From the NCBI GenBank assembly GCA_029242825.1, contig JAQWTF010000042.1, forward strand, positions 1 to 28,769: a stretch of DNA of 28,769 nt, written 5' to 3'. This DNA comes from MAG-120531 sp029242825 (GTDB lineage: Bacteria; Bacteroidota; Bacteroidia; Flavobacteriales; Flavobacteriaceae). The position numbers and the translations under genes were made by a program. Positions 9,135-16,630 of the stretch are shown here, piece after piece. The notes under the pieces are model-generated. The model ran no database searches, had not been told where the DNA came from, and saw nothing but the letters and a program-made list of their open reading frames with translations. Position 1 is the stretch's first letter. Every line of letters starts with the position of its first letter.

Positions 9135-9960
9135 TTCTAAAAGTGTCGCCTGTTTTTAATTGCGCTAAGGCATTAATACTTTCTGCGGTGAGTTGTAGAA
9201 TTCTGGGGTAACCTCCGGTGGTTTGCGCTTCTCTCATGAGTACCATTAAATTTCCAGCAGGGGTTATTTGTACGGTACCAGGCAGCACAGGACCCGTGAG
9301 TTGAGACTTTTCAAAAGGGCTTATAGTAGGGAGCAATTGGTAGGCCATTCGGTTGTTGAGGTTACTCACTTTAAAAGTTTGTTGGCTTATTTCACGTTGT
9401 TGTGAAACGTCTAAATTCCGGAATTCAGGTCCTTGAAAGGCGTGTATTTTTTTGGCATCTAAAGGTGTATTACTCTTTTTTTCTAGAATAATTGCCTGGT
9501 CTTTTTCTCCAGTAGCATGCAGAAGCTTCATGCCTTTTTCTAGTTTAATCATCGGACTTAAATGGGCTTGCATGGACCTACTCCCTAGCAGTATATCACT
9601 TAAAAACCCCCCTTTAATGGCCATATAAAGCCTCACTCCTTTTTCTAGGGTGCCAAAACGGAGTTCTTGGCCAGCTTTTATCCAGAGAGGGGTGTTCATA
9701 GTTACTTTATTTTGATCTAAGTATATAGGAAAAATAGCCCCACTAAAAGCCACCCAAGCATTTTCTGTAAAGGCCAATACCGGCCCTGTCATGGTAATTT
9801 CAAGCACTGCTGCTTCTGGAGCATTCTCTAAAAGGGCATTGGCATTGAGAGCACTTTCACGATCCATAGCGCCTCCCATTGGCACCCCAATGGGTTGCAA
9901 TGGGCTCCTGCCTAGATCTTGAACACTACTGTACAATCCCGCTTTTAAGACTTTTATCAT
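9112..9960 (-). CDS. pxpC: 5-oxoprolinase subunit PxpC (KipA/biotin-dependent carboxyltransferase family)
   Basis: A subunit of the ATP-dependent prokaryotic 5-oxoprolinase PxpABC, which opens 5-oxoproline (pyroglutamate) to glutamate. The 282-residue protein starts with the typical KAGLYSSVQDLGR and has GVPMGGAMD, LEITMTGP and, near the end, the VLMREAQTTGGYPRI segment that defines the carboxyltransferase-like fold. It lies 12 bases downstream of pxpB. Older names are KipA or urea amidolyase-like; the neighbouring pxpB and pxpA make the oxoprolinase reading strong. Its 3' end overlaps nadC tail to tail. Confidence 0.93.
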   Translation of the reverse strand: MIKVLKAGLYSSVQDLGRSPLQPIGVPMGGAMDRESALNANALLENAPEAAVLEITMTGPVLAFTENAWVAFSGAIFPIYLDQNKVTMNTPLWIKAGQELRFGTLEKGVRLYMAIKGGFLSDILLGSRSMQAHLSPMIKLEKGMKLLHATGEKDQAIILEKKSNTPLDAKKIHAFQGPEFRNLDVSQQREISQQTFKVSNLNNRMAYQLLPTISPFEKSQLTGPVLPGTVQITPAGNLMVLMREAQTTGGYPRILQLTAESINALAQLKTGDTFRIRTLPLN

Positions 9961-9972
9961 GACACTTAATTT

Positions 9973-10896
9973 TTATAATTGGGTATAAATTGTTTTTTCT
10001 ATGTTATAAATCCCTGCCGCTACTTGTATTTTAAGCAGTTTATAAGTGTCTTTTGAGATAGGGGTGAATTGTATTTTATCGCCTACTTCTGCAAAAAAAG
10101 GGGAGTCTTGTAAGGGATTAAATAAAGGAATGGGTGTTTGGCCAATAAGCTGCCAACCACCGGGACTTTCACTGGGGTAAACGCCTGTTTGTTTGGCTGC
10201 CAAACCAACAGATCCTACAGGGACCTTCATTCTTGGACTCGGTTTTCTAGGGATTTCAAGTTCGGAATCCAGACCGCCCAAATACATAAATCCAGGAAGG
10301 AAGCCTATCCCGTAGACCGTGTAAATAGCCTTGCTGTGTTTGGAAATGAGCGTCTTGGGAGAAAGTTTTAATTGAGCGCACACCGCCTCAAGGTCGGGGG
10401 CAAAAGCGGCCTCGTAACAAACGGGGATTTTATATAGGCTTATGGGTCTTTGGTCTATCTCGCTAACTTTGATTTTACTTGCTTTAGCGTTACTTTTTAC
10501 GGTCTCGCTTTCTTTAGTCTCGCTTTCTTTGGTTTTGCCTACTTGAGTACTGCTTTTTTCAGTTTCCTTTATTTTGCTGGAATCTTTTTTAGTAGTGCCC
10601 ATTGGCTTAGAATACCCGTTAGCGCCATTTTCAGTAAAGGTGTCGTACCCTTGTTTTATTTGTGCTTTTAAAGCAGGAAAAGAAGTGATTGGCTCTGGGA
10701 ATACCAATAATATGGAGGCATAAGCTGCTGTTAAGATGGCCTCTGGATATAGACGCTGGAGGGTCCTTTTAAAAGCCGACAGCTCTTCTAAGATATTTTC
10801 AGAGACTATTTGAGGCCACTGAATGAGTAGGGAGTACTCACTGTATGGGTGATATTCCAAGATATAAGGAGGCTTCGATTCTTTTGCGTCTAACAT
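9973..10896 (-). CDS. pxpB: 5-oxoprolinase subunit PxpB (KipI family) with a Lys/Ser/Glu-rich insertion
   Basis: Partner of PxpC in ATP-dependent 5-oxoproline cleavage. The C-terminal domain carries the family core (IPVCYE, APDLEAVC, GFLPGFMYLGGL, PRKPSPRMKVPVGSVGLAAKQTGVYP, SPGGWQLIGQTP). The protein has 307 residues against about 220-240 for typical KipI/PxpB. The excess is a low-complexity segment at about residues 91-148 between the N-terminal and catalytic domains, with a tandem KESET pair encoded by two nearly identical 15-base units. The insertion keeps the reading frame and the core motifs are intact, so the protein is probably functional. Ten bases separate it from pxpA. Confidence 0.92.
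   Translation of the reverse strand: MLDAKESKPPYILEYHPYSEYSLLIQWPQIVSENILEELSAFKRTLQRLYPEAILTAAYASILLVFPEPITSFPALKAQIKQGYDTFTENGANGYSKPMGTTKKDSSKIKETEKSSTQVGKTKESETKESETVKSNAKASKIKVSEIDQRPISLYKIPVCYEAAFAPDLEAVCAQLKLSPKTLISKHSKAIYTVYGIGFLPGFMYLGGLDSELEIPRKPSPRMKVPVGSVGLAAKQTGVYPSESPGGWQLIGQTPIPLFNPLQDSPFFAEVGDKIQFTPISKDTYKLLKIQVAAGIYNIEKTIYTQL
10502..10531 (-). repeat. 15-base tandem duplication inside pxpB
   Basis: Two adjacent 15-base units (10502-10516 and 10517-10531) differ only in the last base and code for the repeated KESET in the linker of PxpB. The in-frame unit length suggests growth of the linker by slippage. Confidence 0.75.
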
Positions 10897-10906
10897 AGCT
10901 TAATGA

Positions 10907-11632
10907 CTAAATTTTTGAAATGACTTTTCTAATGGCCTGCGCCCTTTCTACCGCCTGAGGATGGTCTGAATGCAAGCAAACGGTGTCTATTTGAGTGGGT
11001 ATATAAGCGGTTTCTCCTTGGCTGTTTTGGTATGGAATGCGTTTTTTTACCACTAGATTTTCCCATTGAGCTATAATGTCTGAGGTCTTCTCTAGTTGGG
11101 CATTCTTAGAAGCTCTAGCGATTAAATAACCCTCAGCGGTATACCCTCTGTCTAGAAAGCCTTCAGAAAATACCTTAAAAGATTTAGCATGAGCGGCCCC
11201 AGCAAACTCTTTGTGAGGCATAGTGTATAAAAGAGAACAAGGATAGTTGGAAAGGGTGTCTAAATACACCCCAGCAAGTTCCTCTCTACTGAGTAAATCT
11301 GAGTACAGTGCCCCATGGGCTTTAATGTGGTGACACTGCATGGATTTTTTTTCTAGGCTATTGAAAAAAAGGTCTAACTGTTTTTCAATGGCAGCCTGAA
11401 ATGCTTTTAGGGGTATGCTCATAGATTGTCTGCCAAAATGTAAGGGGTCTGGATAAGAAGGGTGCGCCCCTACTTTTACCTCATGGGTCCATGCCAGATC
11501 TAGGGCCGCTTCAATACTTTTAGCATTTCCAAAATGACCACCACATGCAATACTACAGCTGTCTAAAAAAGGCATTAAAGCGGCTTCATTCCCGTAGCCC
11601 TCTCCCAAATCAGCATTAAAATCTATGGTCAT
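10907..11632 (-). CDS. pxpA: 5-oxoprolinase subunit PxpA (LamB/YcsF family)
   Basis: Third subunit of the 5-oxoprolinase. The protein shows the YcsF signature: IDFNADLGEG at the start, SCSIACGGHFGN, VGAHPSYPD, HHIKAHGALY and the late VCLHSDHP. I take the start at 11632 (MTIDFNADLGEG, 241 residues) because the family begins there. An in-frame ATG seven codons upstream (11653) would add MYFKIKT and overlap the transporter gene by 11 bases. The gene lies between the transporter and pxpB, all on one strand, in an order like the ycsF-ycsG-kipI-kipA group of Bacillus. Confidence 0.93.
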   Translation of the reverse strand: MTIDFNADLGEGYGNEAALMPFLDSCSIACGGHFGNAKSIEAALDLAWTHEVKVGAHPSYPDPLHFGRQSMSIPLKAFQAAIEKQLDLFFNSLEKKSMQCHHIKAHGALYSDLLSREELAGVYLDTLSNYPCSLLYTMPHKEFAGAAHAKSFKVFSEGFLDRGYTAEGYLIARASKNAQLEKTSDIIAQWENLVVKKRIPYQNSQGETAYIPTQIDTVCLHSDHPQAVERAQAIRKVISKI

Positions 11633-11642
11633 AGTCTTGATT

Positions 11643-12836
11643 TTAAAATACACTCACAAGGGTTTTTATACTCAGTCCTAAGGAAATTATAAATATAATA
11701 CCGAACAGTATATTTTTTGTTTTACTATTGGTGTGCGTGCCAAGAACAGCTTGATTGTTTCCGAGCCAAAACAAAAGTCCTACCAGCACTGGAAGGATGA
11801 TTCCATTGGCAATTTGGGCAAAAATGATCACACTGATGGGGGTGTAGTTTAGTAGTAAGGAGCACATGCCTAGCGACAACACGCACAGACTAATCACTTT
11901 AAATGCCCAATGAGACGCTTTTAAACCCAGATCAAAGCAGCTATTCACCACATAGGCTGCGGCCAAAGGCGCTGTTACTGCAGAGGTAATTCCAGCAGAA
12001 AGTAGGCCAATTCCTATGGCAATTTTAGCGAAGCTTCCATAGAGCGGCGCTAGTCCTTCTGCCAAATCGAGGACAGATTTTAAACTGTCTTTTGGTAAGG
12101 CGGTAGCGGTAACCACAATAGCCATAGAGACTAAGACTCCTATACTTACTGCAATTTTTGTATCTGTTCTGAGCGCTTTTAAATCTGAGGGCTGCTGCCA
12201 TTTTTCTTTGACCAGTGCTGCGTGAAGAAATAGATTATAAGGGACTACGGTAGTGCCTATTAATGCCATGATGGTGAATAAACTATCCTTGGGGAATTGA
12301 ATCCAAACCACTCCCTTAATCAGTTCCACTATGGAGGGTCCTACCAACACAGCAGTGATTAAAAAGGAGGTGCTAAGTAAGATTACAAGTCCGATAAGTA
12401 ATTTTTCTAGTGTTTTGTATGAGCCAAATCCCAGTAGCGTTGCGGCTAATCCTCCAACTACGAAGGGGTAAACCATAAGAGAATCTGAACCAAATAAGGC
12501 TTCCAATCCTAAAATGGCACCGTTTATATTTCCAGCTTCATAGGCGGTATTCCCGCCCAAGATAGCGGCTAATATTCCCCAAGACAACAGAGTTTTGAGC
12601 CACTTTTTTTCAATAGTGTTACGCATAACACTTGCCAAGCCTTCTTGACTAATGAGCCCTATTCTAGCGGCGGTCTCTTGTAATAAAACAGTCATGCCGC
12701 CAGAGAGCAATAAAGCCCAAAGTAGGGACGTTCCAAAACCTGCACCTGCTTTCATGCAGGCAGTTACAGTTCCAGGACCTATAAAGGCAGCTGCCACTAA
12801 TGTGGCAGGCCCCATTTTTTTAAAAGGATTTTGCAT
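11643..12836 (-). CDS. NRAMP-fold transporter of the pxp operon, metal-site residues not conserved (YcsG-like)
   Basis: A 397-residue polytopic inner-membrane protein with about eleven hydrophobic segments. The overall pattern (GPATLVAAAFIGPGTV near the start, LLQETAARIG, the PYNLFLHAALV helix) is that of the NRAMP family of proton-coupled metal transporters. The two hallmark metal sites are altered: the TM1 motif DPGN reads GPGT (residues 20-23) and the TM6 motif MPHN reads VPYN (198-201), so the coordinating Asp, Asn and Met are all missing. Transport of Mn2+ or Fe2+ is therefore doubtful. It is the first gene before pxpA-B-C, like YcsG in Bacillus, which suggests import of 5-oxoproline or a related solute (inference). 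A palindrome lies directly before its start codon. Confidence 0.85.
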   Translation of the reverse strand: MQNPFKKMGPATLVAAAFIGPGTVTACMKAGAGFGTSLLWALLLSGGMTVLLQETAARIGLISQEGLASVMRNTIEKKWLKTLLSWGILAAILGGNTAYEAGNINGAILGLEALFGSDSLMVYPFVVGGLAATLLGFGSYKTLEKLLIGLVILLSTSFLITAVLVGPSIVELIKGVVWIQFPKDSLFTIMALIGTTVVPYNLFLHAALVKEKWQQPSDLKALRTDTKIAVSIGVLVSMAIVVTATALPKDSLKSVLDLAEGLAPLYGSFAKIAIGIGLLSAGITSAVTAPLAAAYVVNSCFDLGLKASHWAFKVISLCVLSLGMCSLLLNYTPISVIIFAQIANGIILPVLVGLLFWLGNNQAVLGTHTNSKTKNILFGIIFIISLGLSIKTLVSVF

Positions 12837-12837
12837 G

Positions 12838-12854
12838 GGTCTAAAAGATAGACC
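12838..12854 (-). promoter_or_regulatory. Palindrome immediately upstream of the NRAMP-like gene
   Basis: GGTCTA (12838-12843) and TAGACC (12849-12854) form a perfect 6-base inverted repeat around AAAGA, starting one base before the ATG (minus strand) of the transporter gene. It could be an operator or an mRNA hairpin masking the start codon. The gap to the upstream PHP gene is only 43 bases, so it might also control read-through from that gene. Function is inferred from position only. Confidence 0.35.
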
Positions 12855-12879
12855 TAAGGTAATAAAATTGACAGAGTTC

Positions 12880-14004
12880 TTAGTCTATCTTCAGTTCCCA
12901 TTCAATGATGGGTTGCACTTTTGGTGCAGTAAAAGCACCTAAGGCTTTTAAAGACAGTACTATGCGCTCTTTTCTTTCCAAGGTTTTAATTTGCAGAGTC
13001 AGGTTGTCTCCAGCAGGAATAGTGAATACTGGAGAGTGTCTGTACAGGCTAAAGGGCATTTGGTTTTCAAAGAGTAAATCACTGCTAGAATGGTTTTGGA
13101 GCGTCACAGACAAGACCTGTGTTTTGCCAATATATTTAATCTCAGAAGCCGTCACAGATGCCTTGATCAAAGGATTTAAAAATTCAGATTTACCCACCAA
13201 TAGATCGTTAAACACCGCAACGGTTCTTCCTTTTTTCAAAGCCTCTAATAGACTAGCGGCTGTTTTTTCTTTGGCAAAAACCAAAGTAATAGGCCTGTGT
13301 TGCGCCTTTTCAGTGTAATCCCAATCAATGAGGTCGTGTACATCTGAAGTCCCCATAATGGTCAGTCCGTTGTCTAGCGCAATTTGCAGTGCCTCTTCTG
13401 AATAGTCTCCAGTATTGATCACTTCAATGCCGTGTAATTCATTATTTGCAATGCGTTTTTTCTGAAAATCACTGAGCGCAGGAGTTCCGTTCGGTTGCTG
13501 AACATACCAAGCCGGATGGTTCCAAAATACAAATGCGCCTTGTTTTTTGGCCTCCTTAAAGGCGTCTTCAGCCGTTTCCTGTAATATTGGATTGGCGTCC
13601 TGAATAAATATGGCATTGTTATGCCCTACGGGCAACCCCCTGGTGATTTCCGACCCTCTAATCACCAATAAGCCATGATTTTTAGCCTCTTTTAAGGCAA
13701 TCTCATGGGCCCTATTTCTATCTGGGTGGGGAATGTCTGATTTGTGGGGTTGGTATTCCAAGTGTTCTGTTAGGGAAATAGCGTCTAGGTTTTCTCTCAA
13801 GGCTTCTTGCACGCGAATGCTAGGCCATACGTTACCGTCTGAAAATACCGAGTGTATGTGAAAATCTGTTTTCAGACTTAAATATCCAGGTATATTAGGG
13901 TATTCTATGGGCGACGCACCCGCATGGCTGTGTTCCTGTCCCTGAGCAATGAATGAAAAAAGCATCAGCAGGGATGCAAAAATAACTTTAAAGGTCTTTG
14001 TCAT
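12880..14004 (-). CDS. Exported PHP-domain phosphoesterase (Sb-PDE-like)
   Basis: A 374-residue protein with a signal peptide (residues 1-23, ending QGQE) and a PHP metal-dependent phosphoesterase domain. Visible metal ligand motifs are DFHIHSVFSDG (H49 and H51), TEH (residues 79-81), GSE, NHPAW and SDVH. The C-terminal 90 residues resemble a beta-rich accessory domain. PHP enzymes hydrolyse phosphoester bonds with two or three metal ions. Secreted flavobacterial members are grouped with a phosphodiesterase acting on organophosphates, but the natural substrate here is unknown. It is upstream of, and on the same strand as, the transporter-pxp genes, 43 bases away, and diverges from the lipoprotein gene at 14093. 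Confidence 0.85.
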   Translation of the reverse strand: MTKTFKVIFASLLMLFSFIAQGQEHSHAGASPIEYPNIPGYLSLKTDFHIHSVFSDGNVWPSIRVQEALRENLDAISLTEHLEYQPHKSDIPHPDRNRAHEIALKEAKNHGLLVIRGSEITRGLPVGHNNAIFIQDANPILQETAEDAFKEAKKQGAFVFWNHPAWYVQQPNGTPALSDFQKKRIANNELHGIEVINTGDYSEEALQIALDNGLTIMGTSDVHDLIDWDYTEKAQHRPITLVFAKEKTAASLLEALKKGRTVAVFNDLLVGKSEFLNPLIKASVTASEIKYIGKTQVLSVTLQNHSSSDLLFENQMPFSLYRHSPVFTIPAGDNLTLQIKTLERKERIVLSLKALGAFTAPKVQPIIEWELKID

Positions 14005-14051
14005 GAGTTTTGGTTTTTCTAAAATTAAAAATACAAGATTAGACGGCTTAT

Positions 14052-14076
14052 TTGGTTAAATTAATATTTAAATTTG
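14052..14076 (+). promoter_or_regulatory. Possible Bacteroidota-type promoter before the 14093 lipoprotein gene
   Basis: TAAATTTG at 14069-14076 matches the Bacteroidota -7 consensus TAnnTTTG and lies 16 bases before the start codon. A TTG at 14052-14054 could be the -33 element, but the 14-base spacing is shorter than usual. Confidence 0.35.
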
Positions 14077-14092
14077 AGTAAAGTCTATTCTT

Positions 14093-14803
14093 ATGCGCGC
14101 TATTCTGAGTATTATGTTCTTCCAATTGCTTTTTATTTCTTGTCAAAAGACGGCTACTCCATTGCCCGAAGAAGTACTTGAAAAAGCCGTTAAAGCTCAT
14201 GGAGGTGTCTCTGTATTTAAAGCAGTTCAGGTCTTTTCTTTTGATAAGAAGACAAGCTCTTATGATTCCCTTGGCAAACCTACAAAGACGGGGGAACAAT
14301 CTTTTGTGTATGATTTTAAAAAAGGGACATCGGCCGTAGGCTGGAGAGAAAAAAATCAAAAATACCAGTTAAAAAGAGATGCAACGGGCGTGAGTCTTAG
14401 GGTAAACGATACGTTAAAAACGCTTTCTGAATCCGAGGTAAAGGGCTTTGAATCCCTATTAAACGGGGGGCTATTTGTGTATTGGCAACCCTTTAAGCTG
14501 TCTCGTGAACTCCCTAAAAATGCGACAGTCTCACCAGAAACCCTCATGAACACCCTTGTGTGGGCGGTGTCCTTTCAATTTCCGAACTCAAGCGATCGGT
14601 GGGTCTGGTATTTTGATCAAACCTCCGGAGAATTTTTAGCCAATAGGGTCTGGCACAACCACCGTTATAGCCTGATTGTAAACCAGTCTTGGTTGGTGTA
14701 TCAGGGTCTAAAACTCCCTCAAAATCGGGTGAGTTATAGGGTGAATAAAGCCAATGAAATTATATACAAACAGGCGGATTATGTATATGGTTTAGATCAT
14801 TAA
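14093..14803 (+). CDS. Lipoprotein of unknown function (DUF6503-like layout)
   Basis: A 236-residue protein with a lipoprotein signal (LLFISC, lipidated Cys at residue 17). The mature part starts with a helix containing KAVKAHGG, followed by alternating beta-strand-like segments rich in Trp and Tyr. The AHGG start and overall plan resemble Bacteroidota outer-membrane lipoproteins such as DUF6503 or LolA-like folds, which I cannot confirm without a profile search. It is probably anchored in the outer membrane facing the periplasm. Its stop lies 4 bases from the stop of the convergent DUF2490 gene. It has a candidate promoter of its own and no obvious operon partner. Confidence 0.75.
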   Translation: MRAILSIMFFQLLFISCQKTATPLPEEVLEKAVKAHGGVSVFKAVQVFSFDKKTSSYDSLGKPTKTGEQSFVYDFKKGTSAVGWREKNQKYQLKRDATGVSLRVNDTLKTLSESEVKGFESLLNGGLFVYWQPFKLSRELPKNATVSPETLMNTLVWAVSFQFPNSSDRWVWYFDQTSGEFLANRVWHNHRYSLIVNQSWLVYQGLKLPQNRVSYRVNKANEIIYKQADYVYGLDH

Positions 14804-14807
14804 AAAT

Positions 14808-15473
14808 CTAGAATTCCAAATCATAAAATAAGCCCAGCATATGACTGTTTATGGCAGCAGTATTTAAAGGGGTATCTCTGTCTATGAAATAAGCGATCGT
14901 TAGAGCGTTTCCAGCGAGGCTTAGATCTGTTTGGAGTTTATAACGCATACGGTCGAACCCATTTACACTATTGCTTCCTAAGGGTTTAAAAAACTCCACA
15001 GATACTTGTGGGTCTGCTTTCCAGTTAGGGATCTTAAATTCAATAGCTGTTTTGTACCTCAAGTGATTTTCTATACGCGTTCCTTGTTTCTTTTCGGTGT
15101 CTTCTTGAAAGCGTAGTCTTTGCTTGAACCTTAATTGACGCCAAGAGGTCTTGTGTTTTAGTTCAGCAAAGAATCTGTAAAAAGTAAAATTTCCTTGTAC
15201 TCCACCACTGCGGTCTAAAAGGGTTCCGTAACGGACACCGACAACACCACTGAAAGAGTTAGATAATTTGTAGCCAACTCCAGCTTCTCCAAAATACCTG
15301 GAAATAGCATTTAGTCCAGCATTACTTCTAAAGGCTAGCGCTCCGTCTAGATACATACGTTCAGAGAGCTCAAAAGAACTGCTAGCAGCCGTCCAGATAG
15401 CGAGCTCCTTGTCTTGAGCGAAGGCAGGTTTGGCCATTAGGGCCATTAAAAAAATCGATAGTAGACATCTCAT
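14808..15473 (-). CDS. DUF2490 domain outer-membrane protein
   Basis: A 221-residue protein with a signal peptide (cleavage near AFAQD, residue 20). The mature part is a run of amphipathic beta strands with alternating aromatic residues (ELAIWTAASSSFELSERMYL, FYRFFAELKHKTSWRQLRFKQRLRFQED) and ends in an aromatic strand, LGLFYDLEF, as outer-membrane barrels do. This is the DUF2490 pattern. Function is unknown. It lies 19 bases downstream of the DUF4956 gene on the same strand, so the two are probably one transcript. Confidence 0.82.
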   Translation of the reverse strand: MRCLLSIFLMALMAKPAFAQDKELAIWTAASSSFELSERMYLDGALAFRSNAGLNAISRYFGEAGVGYKLSNSFSGVVGVRYGTLLDRSGGVQGNFTFYRFFAELKHKTSWRQLRFKQRLRFQEDTEKKQGTRIENHLRYKTAIEFKIPNWKADPQVSVEFFKPLGSNSVNGFDRMRYKLQTDLSLAGNALTIAYFIDRDTPLNTAAINSHMLGLFYDLEF

Positions 15474-15492
15474 AAGTGTTGCAGTCAGGAAT

Positions 15493-16086
15493 TTAGTAGA
15501 AGAGTGTTACTTTAACACTTTGGGTCATAAGGTCAATTTTTCCAATCTGGACTTTTTTAATATTCAGGCCAGTTTCTTCTGCCAAAGAAGCAATTAAGGC
15601 TTCTTTTTGATCGGGTTTTATTAAAGCAGAATGGGGAATAACAATTTCCTGCTGTTTTAAAGAGAGCGGTGCTTTCATGACCCTTTCCAAAATCATCAGC
15701 ATGCCCACCACCGCAATATTTCCAAAAAGAATTTCACCCATAGGGACCGCATTGGTAGAGAGCGCATTTATAACAGCCACTCCAATAATGACAAATAGGT
15801 AGGTCATTTCTTTAATGTCAATAGTGTCCGTGCGGTAGCGAATAATACCAAAGACGGCAAAAAGACCCAGGGCTAGACCAATATCTAATTCATTTCTCTT
15901 CAAGGAATAGCACAACAAGAAAACTACGGTACTTATCATAAAATAAGTAAACATATAAGCTTTGTTTTGGGCGTATTTATAATAGATAAAGCGAATGATG
16001 ATTGCAGTAAAAATAAAGTTTAATAAAAAACGCTCTACCAAATCAAAGAAAGAGAATGTTTGTATAAAGGTGTCTAAAATTTCCAT
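15493..16086 (-). CDS. DUF4956 inner-membrane protein
   Basis: A 197-residue protein with about four transmembrane helices in the first 130 residues, the family signature GLALGLFAVFGIIRYRTDTIDIKEMTYLFVI (read at about residues 90-120), and a soluble C-terminal domain of about 65 residues ending in a beta strand. DUF4956 proteins often sit beside polyphosphate-type (VTC) or CotH-like genes; none is seen here, and the partner is instead a DUF2490 outer-membrane protein. The pair could link the inner and outer membranes (inference). It starts 16 bases after the 3' end of the tRNA-Arg gene, on the same strand. Confidence 0.85.
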   Translation of the reverse strand: MEILDTFIQTFSFFDLVERFLLNFIFTAIIIRFIYYKYAQNKAYMFTYFMISTVVFLLCYSLKRNELDIGLALGLFAVFGIIRYRTDTIDIKEMTYLFVIIGVAVINALSTNAVPMGEILFGNIAVVGMLMILERVMKAPLSLKQQEIVIPHSALIKPDQKEALIASLAEETGLNIKKVQIGKIDLMTQSVKVTLFY

Positions 16087-16102
16087 AGTATCTTTTGAAT
16101 CG

Positions 16103-16174
16103 TAGCCTCACCAGGAATCGAACCTGGATCTAAAGTTTAGGAAACTTCTATTCTATCCGTTGAACTATGAGGCC
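16103..16174 (-). tRNA. tRNA-Arg (anticodon CCT)
   Basis: A 72-base cloverleaf on the minus strand. Acceptor GGCCTCA pairs with TGAGGCT (G-U at the first pair). The anticodon arm GAAGT-TTCCTAA-ACTTT places CCT at positions 34-36, reading AGG codons. The T arm is CCAGG-TTCGATT-CCTGG, followed by discriminator A. The 3' CCA is not encoded. I see no direct repeat of the tRNA 3' end nearby, so there is no sign of an integrated element. Confidence 0.95.
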
Positions 16175-16185
16175 TGATGTTTGCC

Positions 16186-16201
16186 TTTAGGCTGGCCTAA
16201 A
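16186..16201 (-). terminator. Short perfect hairpin between the 80-residue gene and tRNA-Arg
   Basis: TTTAGGC (16186-16192) and GCCTAAA (16195-16201) form a 7-base inverted repeat separated by two bases, 12 bases before the tRNA 5' end on the minus strand. It may be a terminator or processing signal between the two genes. There is no T-run after it. Confidence 0.3.
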
Positions 16202-16220
16202 TTAGAATTTTATTTTGTTA

Positions 16221-16463
16221 TTATGGAATTTGAAAGCTGTTTTGTGATTTGAATTCACTCACAAATTTTTCAATTTCCTCCATATCAAAAACAGCCAGTT
16301 GGGGGTAACATGATTTAAGCACAAATTCAATATGGTAAGACTCCCTATTGGATTTTAGCTTTCCTAGCTGTTGGTAAAAAAAAACGAATTGAAGCAGATC
16401 TACCCTATTTAGGGCATTTTTCAATGGGTCTATACCCTCAAGTATTGGTTTCTTTTTAATCAT
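16221..16463 (-). CDS. Small hypothetical protein, 80 residues
   Basis: Begins MIKKKPILEGIDPLKNALNR and reads as one soluble, mainly helical protein with a DMEEIEKFVSEF segment and a Lys-rich start; no signal peptide or membrane helix. I do not recognise the family. The composition is protein-like, and the opposite strand has no competing frame. It lies alone, 46 bases upstream of the tRNA on the same strand. It could be a real small gene or a remnant. Confidence 0.5.
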   Translation of the reverse strand: MIKKKPILEGIDPLKNALNRVDLLQFVFFYQQLGKLKSNRESYHIEFVLKSCYPQLAVFDMEEIEKFVSEFKSQNSFQIP

Positions 16464-16630
16464 GTTAAGCGTAAATATATGAAAATCAGATTTTTAAATT
16501 TCCATAAAGTGCTTTTAATTTGTAAAATACAGGTTGGGTAGTATATTGGTAAAGTTAAGATGATATAGAGTTTCGATAAATAGCATTAAAAAAGCTTTAA
16601 GAGTCATTATAAATAGTGTTATTTAACAGA

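Noticed and set aside
11633..11653. Upstream ATG for pxpA
   Set aside because: It adds MYFKIKT before the family start MTIDFNADLGEG and overlaps the transporter; possible but less likely.
12905..13318. 137-codon plus-strand frame opposite the PHP gene
   Set aside because: Lies within the secure PHP phosphoesterase on the other strand and shows no recognisable motif.
14048..14359. Minus-strand 103-codon frame over the 14093 lipoprotein start
   Set aside because: The plus-strand gene has a good lipoprotein signal and a promoter-like -7 element; the minus frame is Arg/Phe/Lys-rich without motifs.
16103..16463. Integration site or island next to tRNA-Arg
   Set aside because: No integrase, no direct repeat of the tRNA 3' end, and the flanking genes look like ordinary core genes.
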